Origin: Avichristensenella sp031549905
GTDB lineage: Bacteria > Bacillota > Clostridia > Christensenellales > Aristaeellaceae
Direction: 5' to 3'
NCBI GenBank assembly: GCA_031549905.1
Contig: JAVBPC010000041.1
Location: 36,481-100,480, forward strand
Length of the DNA: 64,000 nucleotides
In this document: piece after piece, positions 43,570 through 51,990 of the stretch
How the letters are laid out: each line of letters opens with the position of its first letter
Position numbering within the stretch: position 1 is the stretch's first letter
Program-made: the position numbers and the translations under genes
The notes under the pieces: generated by a model
Databases searched by the model: none
Told to the model about the DNA's origin: nothing
The model's input: only the letters and a program-made list of their open reading frames with translations

Positions 43570-43701
43570 CGCCTCCTCCCGTGATGCGATGAGCATAGCA
43601 GGGCGGTGGCCGGTGCGCAAATCCCTCTGCCGGCGGCGGTTTGCCTTTATCCATGCGCATGCGGTCTATGCGCGCTTTTACGTGCGTTTGGCAACAATTG
43701 C

Positions 43702-43730
43702 TTGACAAGTTGCGGCTTTTTCTTTATAGT
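43702..43730 (+). promoter_or_regulatory. strong sigma-A promoter of a probable small RNA
   Basis: Perfect TTGACA (43702-43707), 17-base spacer and TATAGT (43725-43730). The best -35/-10 pair seen in the window. No supported ORF follows before a terminator at 43837-43864. Confidence 0.8.
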
Positions 43731-43736
43731 ACAAGT

Positions 43737-43866
43737 ATCATCGATGCGGAACATCGCATAGGTCTTTTATACTATCGCAGAAATAGGAAAGCATCTTATA
43801 ATGCTGCTTTTTTTGTGTTATAAAGCAGAAGCAGAAAGGCTGTCGCAATCGCGACAGCCTTTTTAC
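43737..43866 (+). ncRNA. candidate small RNA (~130 nt)
   Basis: Bounded by the promoter at 43702-43730 and a perfect 10-bp terminator hairpin. Inside are possible stems ATGCG / CGCAT, AGCAT / ATGCT and CTGCTTT / AAAGCAG. The only ORF over it (43641-43823) starts upstream of the promoter and has no RBS. No known family (6S, SRP, tmRNA) was recognised; 6S-like size is somewhat too short. Encoded tail-to-tail with hcp. Confidence 0.5.
43837..43864. terminator. perfect 10-bp terminator between small RNA and hcp
   Basis: AGGCTGTCGC (43837-43846), loop AATC, GCGACAGCCT (43851-43860), TTTT on the plus strand; on the minus strand the stem is followed by TTTCTGCTTC, so it probably also ends hcp. Confidence 0.88.
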
Positions 43867-43878
43867 TTTTACCGCTTA

Positions 43879-45447
43879 TCAGCCCAAGATCGCCTGCAAA
43901 TCCTGCTCCGGCGTGGTAATCGGGTGCAGATCAAACATCTTGACCAAGGTGCTCAGCACCGCGCTTGAGAAAAACGCCGGGATGCTTGGCCCAATGTAAA
44001 TATTCTTGATGCCCAGCGACAGCAGTGTCAGCAGGATGCACACCGCCTTTTGCTCGTACCATGACAGCACCAGCGTCAGCGGCAGGTCGTTGACTGAGCA
44101 GTCAAACGCACCCGCAAGCGCCACCGCCACCTGGATTGCGCCGTACGCGTCGTTGCACTGGCCCATATCCAGAATGCGCGGGAACGGCCCGATGCTGCCG
44201 ATATCCAGATCGTTGATGCGATATTTTCCGCACGCCAGCGTCAGCACCACGGTTTCCTTGGGGGCCTGCTTAACAAAATCGGTATAGTAATTGCGGCCCG
44301 GCTTCGCGCCGTCGCAGCCGCCCACCAGGAAGAAGTGCTTGATCGCCCCGGCCTTTACCGCGTCAATGATCGCGGGCGCGTTATCCAGCACGGTTTGCCG
44401 CCCGAATCCCGTGGTGACCGTGTGGCCGCCGTTGATGCCGGTAAGCGCCTGATCCTCGGCATAGCCGCCCAGCTGGATGGCCTGCTCGATCAGCTGCGTA
44501 AAATCCTTGTGTCCCTTTTCATCCGCCTTGATGTGCCGCATGGCCGGGTACGCCACCACCGATGTGGTATACACGCGGTCGGCATAGCTGGGCCGAACGG
44601 GCATCAGGCAGTTGGTGGTGAACAGCACCGGCGCGGGCAGGCTGTCAAACTCCTTCTGCTGGTTCTGCCACGCAGTGCCGAAATTGCCCTTGAGCTGCGG
44701 ATGCTTTTTCAGCTGCGGGTACCCATGCGCGGGCAGCATCTCGCCGTGCGTGTAGATGTTCACGCCCTTGCCGTCTGTCTGCTCCAGCAGCATTTGAAGA
44801 TCGTACAGATCATGACCGGTAACGACGATGAACGGGCCTTTCTCTATGGTCAGCGGCACCTGGATGGGCGTGGGGTTGCCGTATGCGCCGGTGTTAGCCT
44901 CATCCAGCAGCGCCATGCACTGGAGGTTCACACCGCCAAACTCCATCAGCAGGCCCAGCCATTCCTCCACGGTGTGCTCCTCGTCAAGCGCCGCCATGCC
45001 CTTGATGAACCACGCATCCACATCGGCGGAACGCTTGCCAAGCACGCGGGCGTGATGCGCATAGGCAGCCATGCCGCGCAGCCCGAACAGCAGCGTGGAG
45101 CGCAGCGAAAGCAGATCCGCCTGCCCGTGGAACAGCGCGTCGGGGGCTAGCGCTTCGCCGCCGCCAAGCGCCTCGCGCCGGGCTTTGACGGCAGCCGCCA
45201 AGGCATCGACCTTGCCCGCGTCAAAGCTTACGTTGGTCACGGTGGTAAACAGCCCGTCAACGATCAGGTCAACGGTTGCCGCATCCTGCGCGGCTTTTTC
45301 CTGCGCCGCCTGCGCCAGCGCGATCATCTCGCACGTCAGCTGATCCTGCGCATGCGCGGTGGGCGGCGTTTTGCCGCATACGCCCGACTGCGTGCAGCCG
45401 GTGCCTTTGGCGGTCTGTTCACACTGATAGCAAAACATGTTTTCCAT
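43879..45447 (-). CDS. hcp: hydroxylamine reductase (hybrid-cluster protein)
   Basis: 522 residues, RBS GAGG. Starts MENMFCYQCEQTAKGTGCTQSGVCG with the class I cluster ligands C-x2-C-x8-C-x5-C (Cys6, 9, 18, 24), typical of strict anaerobes. Later ligands are visible in VTGHDLYDLQ, FTTNCLMPV, VGGCDGAKPGRNYY and the Cys of LACGKYRIND. Contains a [4Fe-4S] and a [4Fe-2O-2S] hybrid cluster; reduces nitric oxide or hydroxylamine in nitrosative defence. Divergent from a Crp/Fnr regulator across 140 bases with a shared dyad. Confidence 0.96.
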   Translation of the reverse strand: MENMFCYQCEQTAKGTGCTQSGVCGKTPPTAHAQDQLTCEMIALAQAAQEKAAQDAATVDLIVDGLFTTVTNVSFDAGKVDALAAAVKARREALGGGEALAPDALFHGQADLLSLRSTLLFGLRGMAAYAHHARVLGKRSADVDAWFIKGMAALDEEHTVEEWLGLLMEFGGVNLQCMALLDEANTGAYGNPTPIQVPLTIEKGPFIVVTGHDLYDLQMLLEQTDGKGVNIYTHGEMLPAHGYPQLKKHPQLKGNFGTAWQNQQKEFDSLPAPVLFTTNCLMPVRPSYADRVYTTSVVAYPAMRHIKADEKGHKDFTQLIEQAIQLGGYAEDQALTGINGGHTVTTGFGRQTVLDNAPAIIDAVKAGAIKHFFLVGGCDGAKPGRNYYTDFVKQAPKETVVLTLACGKYRINDLDIGSIGPFPRILDMGQCNDAYGAIQVAVALAGAFDCSVNDLPLTLVLSWYEQKAVCILLTLLSLGIKNIYIGPSIPAFFSSAVLSTLVKMFDLHPITTPEQDLQAILG

Positions 45448-45508
45448 GGATATACCTCCCTCATGGGCCGTGTATTTGCGGGCGGAACAATTTTCTGCAC
45501 CCGCCTAC

Positions 45509-45571
45509 TTGCTTCTACAGATAGATTGTATTATAGTGGACAAAAAAATTCCGTTGCAGGCGCAACGAAAT
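45509..45571. promoter_or_regulatory. overlapping divergent promoters and shared operator of hcp and the Crp/Fnr gene
   Basis: Plus-strand promoter: TTGCTT (45509-45514), 17 bases, TATAGT (45532-45537). Minus-strand hcp promoter: TATAAT at 45535-45530, overlapping the plus-strand -10. A 24-base dyad, ATTCCGTTGC (45548-45557) and GCAACGAAAT (45562-45571) around AGGC, 9 of 10 positions symmetric, covers the hcp -35 area (centre near -36 to -41) and the +1 to +30 region of the regulator gene. That placement suits activation of hcp and autorepression. Confidence 0.7.
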
Positions 45572-45587
45572 TTGAAAGGTTACGAAA

Positions 45588-46244
45588 ATGGACAGCTATA
45601 CTGAAGTGATGGGCTCGGTCGAACTGTTTCGCGGTGTGGAGGCCGCGCACCTGCGCGCGATGCTCCAGTGCCTGGGTGCAAAGACCGTGGCCGTGAGCAA
45701 GGATCAGTATGTCCTTGCGGCGGGCGACAAGGCGGAGCACGTCGGCATCGTGCTGGAAGGGCGGTTTCTTGTTGTGCGCGATGACATCGACGGTGAGCGC
45801 TCCTTGCTTGCGACGCTCTCCCCCGGCGATTTCTTCGCGGAGGCGCTGTGCTGCGCGGCCGTTGCCGAAAGCCCGGTCAGCGTGCTGGCTGATGCCGATG
45901 GTACGGTGATGCTGCTGCCGTTCCAGCGCATCCTGCACACCTGCACAAGCGCCTGCGGCCACCACAGCAGGCTGCTGGAAAACATGCTGGCCATTCTTGC
46001 CAGTAAAAACCTGCTGTTCCAGGACCGCATGGAGCTGCTCAGCCAGAAATCCATTAGACGGCGGGTGATGCGGTACCTGGAATCCGTCGCGGCGCAAAAG
46101 GGGCGCGAGTTCTCCATCCCGTTCAGCCGCGAAGAGCTGGCCGATTTCCTGGCGGTGGATCGCAGCGCGCTTTCGCGGGAGCTTGCGCGGCTGAAAGCGG
46201 AAGGGCATATCGATTACTGGAAAAACGTGTTCAAGCTGCTATAG
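45588..46244 (+). CDS. Crp/Fnr-family regulator, probable hcp activator
   Basis: 218 residues. N-terminal cyclic-nucleotide-binding-like beta roll (FRGVEAAHLRAMLQCLGAKTVAVSKDQYVLAAGDKAEHVGIVLEG, LSPGDFFAEALCCAA), long dimer helix, and C-terminal HTH IPFSREELADFLAVDRSALSRELARLKAEGHI with the recognition helix SALSRELARL. No Fnr-type N-terminal Cys cluster; Cys residues occur in ALCC and HTCTSACGHH. Weak RBS GAAAGG. Clostridial relatives next to hcp answer to nitrosative stress; ligand unproven. Its stop overlaps the stop of the convergent GNAT gene. Confidence 0.9.
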   Translation: MDSYTEVMGSVELFRGVEAAHLRAMLQCLGAKTVAVSKDQYVLAAGDKAEHVGIVLEGRFLVVRDDIDGERSLLATLSPGDFFAEALCCAAVAESPVSVLADADGTVMLLPFQRILHTCTSACGHHSRLLENMLAILASKNLLFQDRMELLSQKSIRRRVMRYLESVAAQKGREFSIPFSREELADFLAVDRSALSRELARLKAEGHIDYWKNVFKLL

Positions 46245-47288
46245 CGCCTTCGCCATCAGTGCAAACCGCCGCACCACGCGGAAGCCCGTGCGCTCGTACA
46301 GGCGCTGCGCATGGTTCGTATCGCCGGTGAACAGCGTGGAGAACGCCGCGCCCTCCTGCACAAATTCCCACATCAGCAGGTTGAACAGCACCGTCGCGAT
46401 GCCGCGCTTTTCATATAGCGGGTCGGTGCAGATGCCCGTGAAAAACCCGCGCCCGCTGTCCTGCTTATCCACAGGGCCGGTGAAGCCGACGATCTTGCCC
46501 GCGTGCGCAGCCACCAGCATGGGCCGGGGTCCACCCGGCACCTTGCCGTTGGGCAGGAAGCGGATGTCGGTGGTGGGCTTGCCGCTTTTCCACGCGGCAA
46601 TTTCAGTGGCGATGGCGCTGCGCCAATATTCGGAGGGAATCCTGTCGCACATGCCGTCGTAATCGTAGTTCAGGTTCGCGTTGTATCGCCCGGTGAAGAT
46701 GCCCTCCGCGGCAAGGCGCGCGCGCTTTTCATCCACCTCCGGCTTTTTTTCATAGTCCGTAAGGTTTAAGTACATCGCCACCTCGCGGTGCTTTTCCTCA
46801 AACCCCTGTGCCAGGAAGAACGGGTACCCCTGCGATTCCATATCCGCGCCGGGGGCGTTGTTGTGATCGTGCCCGGGCGTGCCGGGAATCATCCAGTCGA
46901 TGTTCAGCGGGTTCCCGCCCGATACGGCAATTGTCTTTTTGCCAGCCGCCTGAAACCGCGCCGTCAGCTCCGCAAGCAGCGCAGCGCCCACGCCCTGCCG
47001 GCGGCGCGCCTCATCCACAAACAGCACGGTGACGAATCCCGGCGTGCTCTCGTTTGTTTCCTTGGGCAGGAACACCTTTTTCGCCAGTCCGTGGATGTAG
47101 CCGATGACCTCGCCACCGTCTTCCGCAACCAGGATAAATTGCGGATCGTGGTTCGGGTCGCCTTCAAATTTCTTGCGGTAGTAGTCCTCCGTGAGGGGGC
47201 GATACACCACCTCGCCAGCTTCCACGCTCCCGTTCCACAGGCGCAGCAGCGCGGGCAAATCCTTTTGTTCAAATAACCTTATTGTCAT
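46239..47288 (-). CDS. GNAT-family N-acetyltransferase (tandem domains)
   Basis: 349 residues with two GNAT-like halves. First half: IRLFEQKDLPALLRLWN and the acetyl-CoA loop VTVLFVDEARRRQGVGAALLAELTARFQAAG. Second half: FTGICTDPLYEKRGIATVLFNLLMWEFV and TLFTGDTNHAQRLYERTGFRVVRRF. The acceptor is unknown. ATG overlaps the stop of the upstream permease gene, so it is the last gene of the BMP transporter operon; a link to the transported compound is possible. Confidence 0.9.
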   Translation of the reverse strand: MTIRLFEQKDLPALLRLWNGSVEAGEVVYRPLTEDYYRKKFEGDPNHDPQFILVAEDGGEVIGYIHGLAKKVFLPKETNESTPGFVTVLFVDEARRRQGVGAALLAELTARFQAAGKKTIAVSGGNPLNIDWMIPGTPGHDHNNAPGADMESQGYPFFLAQGFEEKHREVAMYLNLTDYEKKPEVDEKRARLAAEGIFTGRYNANLNYDYDGMCDRIPSEYWRSAIATEIAAWKSGKPTTDIRFLPNGKVPGGPRPMLVAAHAGKIVGFTGPVDKQDSGRGFFTGICTDPLYEKRGIATVLFNLLMWEFVQEGAAFSTLFTGDTNHAQRLYERTGFRVVRRFALMAKAL

Positions 47289-48208
47289 GACAGTTCCGCC
47301 TTCCCTTTATGTTTGCGCCGCCCCGCGCGCACCACAACCAGCGCCATCATCGCCACAGTAATCACATACGGCGCCATCGCCGTCAGGTTGGAATTCACGC
47401 CCACCGACTGCAGGCGCAGCCCCAGCGCGTCAATGAACCCGAACAGCAGCGCCGCCAGGAACACACGCGGCGGGTTTGCAAAGCCGAAAATCACGCACGC
47501 CACCGCGATGAACCCGCGCGCGGCGGTCATGTTTTCGGTGAACATCGTCAGGTACCCCAGCGACAAGTGTGCCCCCGCAAGCCCCGCAAACACCCCGCAC
47601 AGCACCGACGCCAGCGTTTTCATCCTTTCCGGGCTGATCCCGGCGGAGCGCAGCGACTCCGGATGCTCGCCCGCCGCGCGCAGCCAGAAACCCAGCGGCG
47701 TCTTGTAGATCAGCAGCCAGCAGCAAAGCACCATCGCCCAGCTGACATACACCAACAGCGTGTTGCCGCTGACCAGCGGGCCGAGTATGGGCACCTTTTC
47801 CAGCAGCGGAATGGTGATCTTCGGCAGCGGCACTATGCCGGGATTTGAAAACGCGCCCTTGACGCCGAACATCTGTCGCAGCAAAAACACCGTCAGCCCC
47901 CCGGCGAAGATGTTCAGCGCCACGCCGATGATGAACTCATCGCTTTTGAACTTCACCACGAACAGCGCGAACAGCAGCCCCAGCAGCACCCCGGTCAGGA
48001 TCGCGACGGCAAGCCCCCCCACCCAGCTGCTAAGGAAGTAGCTGCCCACCACGGCGAAAAACGCGCCGGTCAGCATCATGCCGTCCATGCCGATGTTCAT
48101 CACGCCCACATGCTCCGTCAGCGCAACGCCAAGCGCCGCCAGCACGATCGGCGTGGCGGTGCGCAGCGTATTTTGCAGCAGCGCCAGTGTGAATACGCCG
48201 TCCATCAC
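47285..48208 (-). CDS. ABC transporter permease, BMP/nucleoside type (YufQ/NupQ-like)
   Basis: 307 residues with eight or more membrane helices; it starts MDGVFTLALLQNTLRTATPIVLAALGVALTEHVGVMNIGMDGMMLTGAFFAV. The 'NIGxDGMMLxGAF' motif is diagnostic of the second permease of BMP-dependent importers. Partner of the permease encoded just upstream; overlap by ATGA. Together they import purine nucleosides or related ligands in characterised relatives. Confidence 0.93.
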   Translation of the reverse strand: MMDGVFTLALLQNTLRTATPIVLAALGVALTEHVGVMNIGMDGMMLTGAFFAVVGSYFLSSWVGGLAVAILTGVLLGLLFALFVVKFKSDEFIIGVALNIFAGGLTVFLLRQMFGVKGAFSNPGIVPLPKITIPLLEKVPILGPLVSGNTLLVYVSWAMVLCCWLLIYKTPLGFWLRAAGEHPESLRSAGISPERMKTLASVLCGVFAGLAGAHLSLGYLTMFTENMTAARGFIAVACVIFGFANPPRVFLAALLFGFIDALGLRLQSVGVNSNLTAMAPYVITVAMMALVVVRAGRRKHKGKAELS

Positions 48209-49287
48209 ACCGCCTCCTGTCTGGCGCGCTTTGCGCGGAACATCTCCACCACACCGCGCTCCGCCGCCATGAAGAAGATGATCACCGACTGCACGATCAG
48301 GATCAGTTCAGACGATATCCCCACGTTCAGCTCCATCGAAAGCCCGCCGATGCGCAGCGCCGCGAAAAACACGCTCATCAGCACGATGCCGATGGGGTCA
48401 TACCGCATGATCATCGCCACCAGCATGCCATCAAAATAAAACTCGTTCGACAGCGACGGAATGAACCGCTTATGCAGGCCGAACACCTCAAACATGCCGA
48501 CAAGGCCGCACAGCGCGCCGGAAATCACCATCGCAATCAGCGCCAGCCGCCCCGTTTTGATGCCCATGTACCTGGCGAACCGCTCGTTTTGCCCGGTCAG
48601 CTTCATCTCATAGCCGGGCACGGAGCGCTTCATCAGGTACCACACGATCAGTGCGATCCCGGCCGCCAGCAGCGCGCTTTGGGTCAGGTTTGACAGCGGA
48701 ATCAGCCGCGAGAACAGGAACGCCTTATCCACGGCGGCGGTGCCGGCGGCGATGCCCTTGTCCGTGGTGCGCAGCGGGCCGTTGGCCAGGTACGCGCAAA
48801 AGTAAATCGCGGCGGAATTCAGCATGATGGTGGTGATGACTTCGTTTACCTTCAGCCGCACTTTCAGCCACGCAGGCAGCAGCGCGTACAGCCCGCCCGC
48901 AGCCATCGCCGCCAGCAGGCACAGCGGAATCGCGATCCACGGCGACCAGCCGGAAAGCGCCGCCCCCACCAGCGCGGACGCCATGCCGCCCAGGTACAGC
49001 TGCCCTTCGCCGCCAACATTGAAGATGCCCGCCTGCGCGGCCACCGCCATCGCAAGGCCGGTCACCATCAGCGTCACCGCACGGGCAAGCGTGTTGCCGA
49101 TGGCGCGGTTTGTGCCGACCGCACCTTTGATCAGCGCACCGTAGCCCTCTACGGGGCTGTATCCGCTGACGGCCATGATTGCCGCGCCCACCAGCAGCGC
49201 CAGCAGCACGCTGATCAGCAGCGACAGCGCGTAGCCGGGCTCATGCGCCTTGCGTTTGGGGATCAGCGCCCGAATTGTCTTATTCAT
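48205..49287 (-). CDS. ABC transporter permease, BMP/nucleoside type (YufP/NupP-like)
   Basis: 360 residues. ~10 membrane helices with the typical FNVGGEGQLYLGGMAS segment (after TGLAMAVAAQAGI) and SVPGYEMKLTGQNERFARYMGI, the cytosolic coupling loop of this permease class. Forms the heterodimeric membrane pore with the following gene. ATGA overlap with the ATPase gene upstream and the second permease downstream. Confidence 0.93.
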   Translation of the reverse strand: MNKTIRALIPKRKAHEPGYALSLLISVLLALLVGAAIMAVSGYSPVEGYGALIKGAVGTNRAIGNTLARAVTLMVTGLAMAVAAQAGIFNVGGEGQLYLGGMASALVGAALSGWSPWIAIPLCLLAAMAAGGLYALLPAWLKVRLKVNEVITTIMLNSAAIYFCAYLANGPLRTTDKGIAAGTAAVDKAFLFSRLIPLSNLTQSALLAAGIALIVWYLMKRSVPGYEMKLTGQNERFARYMGIKTGRLALIAMVISGALCGLVGMFEVFGLHKRFIPSLSNEFYFDGMLVAMIMRYDPIGIVLMSVFFAALRIGGLSMELNVGISSELILIVQSVIIFFMAAERGVVEMFRAKRARQEAV

Positions 49288-50816
49288 TCCGCGCCCGCCC
49301 CCTCTCCGCCGGTCATCGCGATGCCGATCTGTTCACGGGTAGCCTGCCCCGCGGTGAATTCACCGGTGATCTTGCCTTCGTATACCGTCACAATGCGGTC
49401 GGACAGACGCAGAATCTCATCCAAATCGGCGCTGAGCAGCAGGATTGCAGCGCCTCTATCGCGCTTCTTGATGATCTCGCCATGGATGAACTCCATCGCG
49501 CCGATGTCCACGCCGCGCGTCGGCTGCGCGATCAGCAGCACCTTCGCGTCCTGGTCAAACTCCCGCGCCACCACGATCTTTTGCAGGTTGCCGCCGGACA
49601 GCGCGCCCGCCGGGCTTTCCACGCCCGCGCCGCGCACATCGTACGCCGCGTACAGCGCCTCGGCGTGACGCTTTGCCTCGCGGCGGCGCAGGTGGCCAAA
49701 TTTTGAAAACGGCCATTTCCGCTGGCGGCCTGCCAGCAGGTTTTCCGTCACGCTTGCCTTGGCGGATACGCCGGTACGCAGCCTGTCCTCCGGAATGTGC
49801 GCCACGCCCAGCGCGCGGATCTGGCCGGGGTCAAGCCCCAGCGCCCTTTTGCCCAGTATTTCTATGTCACCGCCGCGCACGGGCCTCAGCCCCGCCAGCG
49901 CTTCTATCAATTCACTTTGGCCATTGCCCTCGATGCCCGCAACGCCCAGTATTTCCCCCGCGCGCACATCAAGCGTCATGCCCTTCACGGCGGGCAGACC
50001 CCGATCATCCAGCGCCTGCAGGTTTTCAACATAAATGGCTTTTGCGCCCGGCTGCGCGCGCTCCGCCATCGGGGGCGGCGGCATATCCTGGCCCACCATC
50101 ATCTGCGCCAGTATCTTTTCATTGACATCGCGGGTTTCGCGCACGCCCACAAGCTTCCCCCGCCGCATCACGCCCACGCGGTCGGATACGGCCATGACCT
50201 CATACAGCTTGTGCGTGATCAGGATCACCGTCATACCGCTTTCGCTGACGATACGGCGGATCACGGCAAACAGCTCATCGGTTTCGCCGGGCGTCAGCAC
50301 CGCCGTCGGCTCATCCAGAATCAATATTTCGGCGCCCCGGTGCAGCGTTTTTAAAATCTCCACCCGCTGCTGCACGCCAAGGCCCAGCTCCGACACCCGG
50401 GCGCGCGGGTCCACCTTCAGGCCGTACCGGCGGGAAAGTTCGCGCACGGTATCTTCCGCGGCCTTCTGATCCACAAAAAGGCCGCGCCGCCTGGGTTCGC
50501 GGCTTAAAACAATATTTTGCGCCACCGTAAAAGAAGGCACCAGCATAAAGTGCTGATGCACCATGCCGATGCCCATGGCAATCGCGGCAGCGGGATTATA
50601 GCGCATAACCCGCTGCCCCTTGGCGTATATTTCCCCCGCTGTGGGGGTGTGAAGGCCGTACAGCAGCCGCATCAGCGTGGACTTGCCCGCGCCGTTTTCG
50701 CCCACCAGGGCGAATACCTCCCCGGCGCGCACATCCAAGGAAACCCGGTCGTTCGCCAGTACGCCCGGAAAGCGCATGGAAACATTGCGGAAGGAAACGG
50801 CTATCTGGTCGGACAT
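49284..50816 (-). CDS. ABC transporter ATP-binding protein, two-domain (YufO/NupO-like)
   Basis: 510 residues with two NBDs. First: Walker A GENGAGKST, signature LGLGVQQRVEILKTL and Walker B ILILDEPTAVL. Second: degenerate P-loop VAGIEGNGQSEL and signature LSGGNLQKIVVAREF, then LLIAQPTRGVD. This layout is that of CUT2/BMP transporters. Energises the two permeases encoded directly downstream. RBS AGAGGTG. Confidence 0.95.
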   Translation of the reverse strand: MSDQIAVSFRNVSMRFPGVLANDRVSLDVRAGEVFALVGENGAGKSTLMRLLYGLHTPTAGEIYAKGQRVMRYNPAAAIAMGIGMVHQHFMLVPSFTVAQNIVLSREPRRRGLFVDQKAAEDTVRELSRRYGLKVDPRARVSELGLGVQQRVEILKTLHRGAEILILDEPTAVLTPGETDELFAVIRRIVSESGMTVILITHKLYEVMAVSDRVGVMRRGKLVGVRETRDVNEKILAQMMVGQDMPPPPMAERAQPGAKAIYVENLQALDDRGLPAVKGMTLDVRAGEILGVAGIEGNGQSELIEALAGLRPVRGGDIEILGKRALGLDPGQIRALGVAHIPEDRLRTGVSAKASVTENLLAGRQRKWPFSKFGHLRRREAKRHAEALYAAYDVRGAGVESPAGALSGGNLQKIVVAREFDQDAKVLLIAQPTRGVDIGAMEFIHGEIIKKRDRGAAILLLSADLDEILRLSDRIVTVYEGKITGEFTAGQATREQIGIAMTGGEGAGAE

Positions 50817-50860
50817 GCCCTTGGCACCTCTTTAGCGCAATGCGAAAACGCTCTTGTATT

Positions 50861-51838
50861 TTATCTGGTCGTCTCCACGGTAATTTCGCCGGCAATGATC
50901 TTTTCAGCCAGCGCTTCGACTTCGGCCTTCAGCGCGTCATCCACCTGCTGGGGCATCGTGTCATCGCCGTAACCCACGCTGATGTAGCCGGTTTCCATGT
51001 CAGCGTTCCACGCTTCGCCGCCGGGGAATGTGCCATCCTCAACATAGTTCATCACCGCGCCGTAGATGGACAGGCCCATTTCCTTGATCATCGAGCATAC
51101 GATGACTTCCGGGTTGATGTACTTCTGATCGCCATCCACGCCGATGGCGTAGTTGCCGGTTTCGGCGGCGGCCTGGAACACGCCTTCGCCGGTCTTTCCG
51201 GCTACCTGGAAGATGATGTCCGCGCCCTTGTCATACATGGCCAGCGCGTGCTCCTTGCCCTTGGCGGGGTCTTCGTAGTCCGCCGTGTAGGAAACAAGCA
51301 CCTGAACATCGGGGTTGGCATACGCCGCGCCCTGCTGGTAACCGACGACAAAGTTGTTGATGGTGACGCTGTCCTCACCGCCGATAACACCGACGATGCC
51401 GGTCTTTGACAGCTTGGCAGCGATGTAACCCACCAGGAACGAGCCTTCGTTCTCAGCGTACGTAACCGCCAGCACGTTGTCGATGCCGACCATCTCGTTA
51501 TCAACGAAGATGAATTTGGTATCCGGCAGTTCGGGGGCGATGTCTTCGAGCGCCTCCCAGAACTCCCAGCCGACGGCCACAACGAAGTCATACGCTTCGG
51601 CTGCGGAAATCAGGCTTTGCTCAAACAGGGAAGCATCATTTTTGCATTCGATGACATTGCCCTGAATGCCCGCTTCCTTTAGCATTGCAAGGCCCTCGGC
51701 AGAGGAATCAAAAAACGAACGGTCGCCCAGACCGCCGGAGACGACGATGGCCACGGTCGGCAGCTTCTCTTCGGCCAAAGAGGTAAGGCCGCTTAGCACG
51801 AACAGAACGGACAGGCAGATGGCGAGTAGCTTTTTCAT
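50861..51838 (-). CDS. BMP-family substrate-binding protein
   Basis: 325 residues from ATG at 51838 (AGGAGG upstream); the ORF to 51934 has no RBS. Signal peptide MKKLLAICLSVLFVLSGLTSLA followed by EEKLPTVAIVVSGGLGDRSFFDSSAEGLAML, the BMP/Med family opening. Later segments VGGEDSVTINNFVVGYQQGAAYAN and IFQVAGKTGEGVFQAAAETGNYAIGVDGDQKYINPE shape the nucleoside pocket in relatives. No lipobox Cys is present, unlike most Gram-positive members. First gene of a five-gene operon. Ligand probably purine nucleosides by family; not certain. Confidence 0.92.
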   Translation of the reverse strand: MKKLLAICLSVLFVLSGLTSLAEEKLPTVAIVVSGGLGDRSFFDSSAEGLAMLKEAGIQGNVIECKNDASLFEQSLISAAEAYDFVVAVGWEFWEALEDIAPELPDTKFIFVDNEMVGIDNVLAVTYAENEGSFLVGYIAAKLSKTGIVGVIGGEDSVTINNFVVGYQQGAAYANPDVQVLVSYTADYEDPAKGKEHALAMYDKGADIIFQVAGKTGEGVFQAAAETGNYAIGVDGDQKYINPEVIVCSMIKEMGLSIYGAVMNYVEDGTFPGGEAWNADMETGYISVGYGDDTMPQQVDDALKAEVEALAEKIIAGEITVETTR

Positions 51839-51990
51839 CGGGATAGGTCCTCCTTCATCAGGGTAGTGTACTGCTGTAACATTCGCCGCGCATGGGGCAG
51901 TTCCTGCTGGCTGATTTTTACTGGTACAATCCACCTACTATACATTTCGCGTTATATCCTGTATGATGGTGTCGAAAAAAGGAGGTCTGT

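Noticed and set aside
43641..43823. 60-codon ORF over the small RNA region
   Set aside because: Its start lies upstream of the promoter at 43702, with no RBS; the promoter-terminator pair is better explained by a noncoding RNA.
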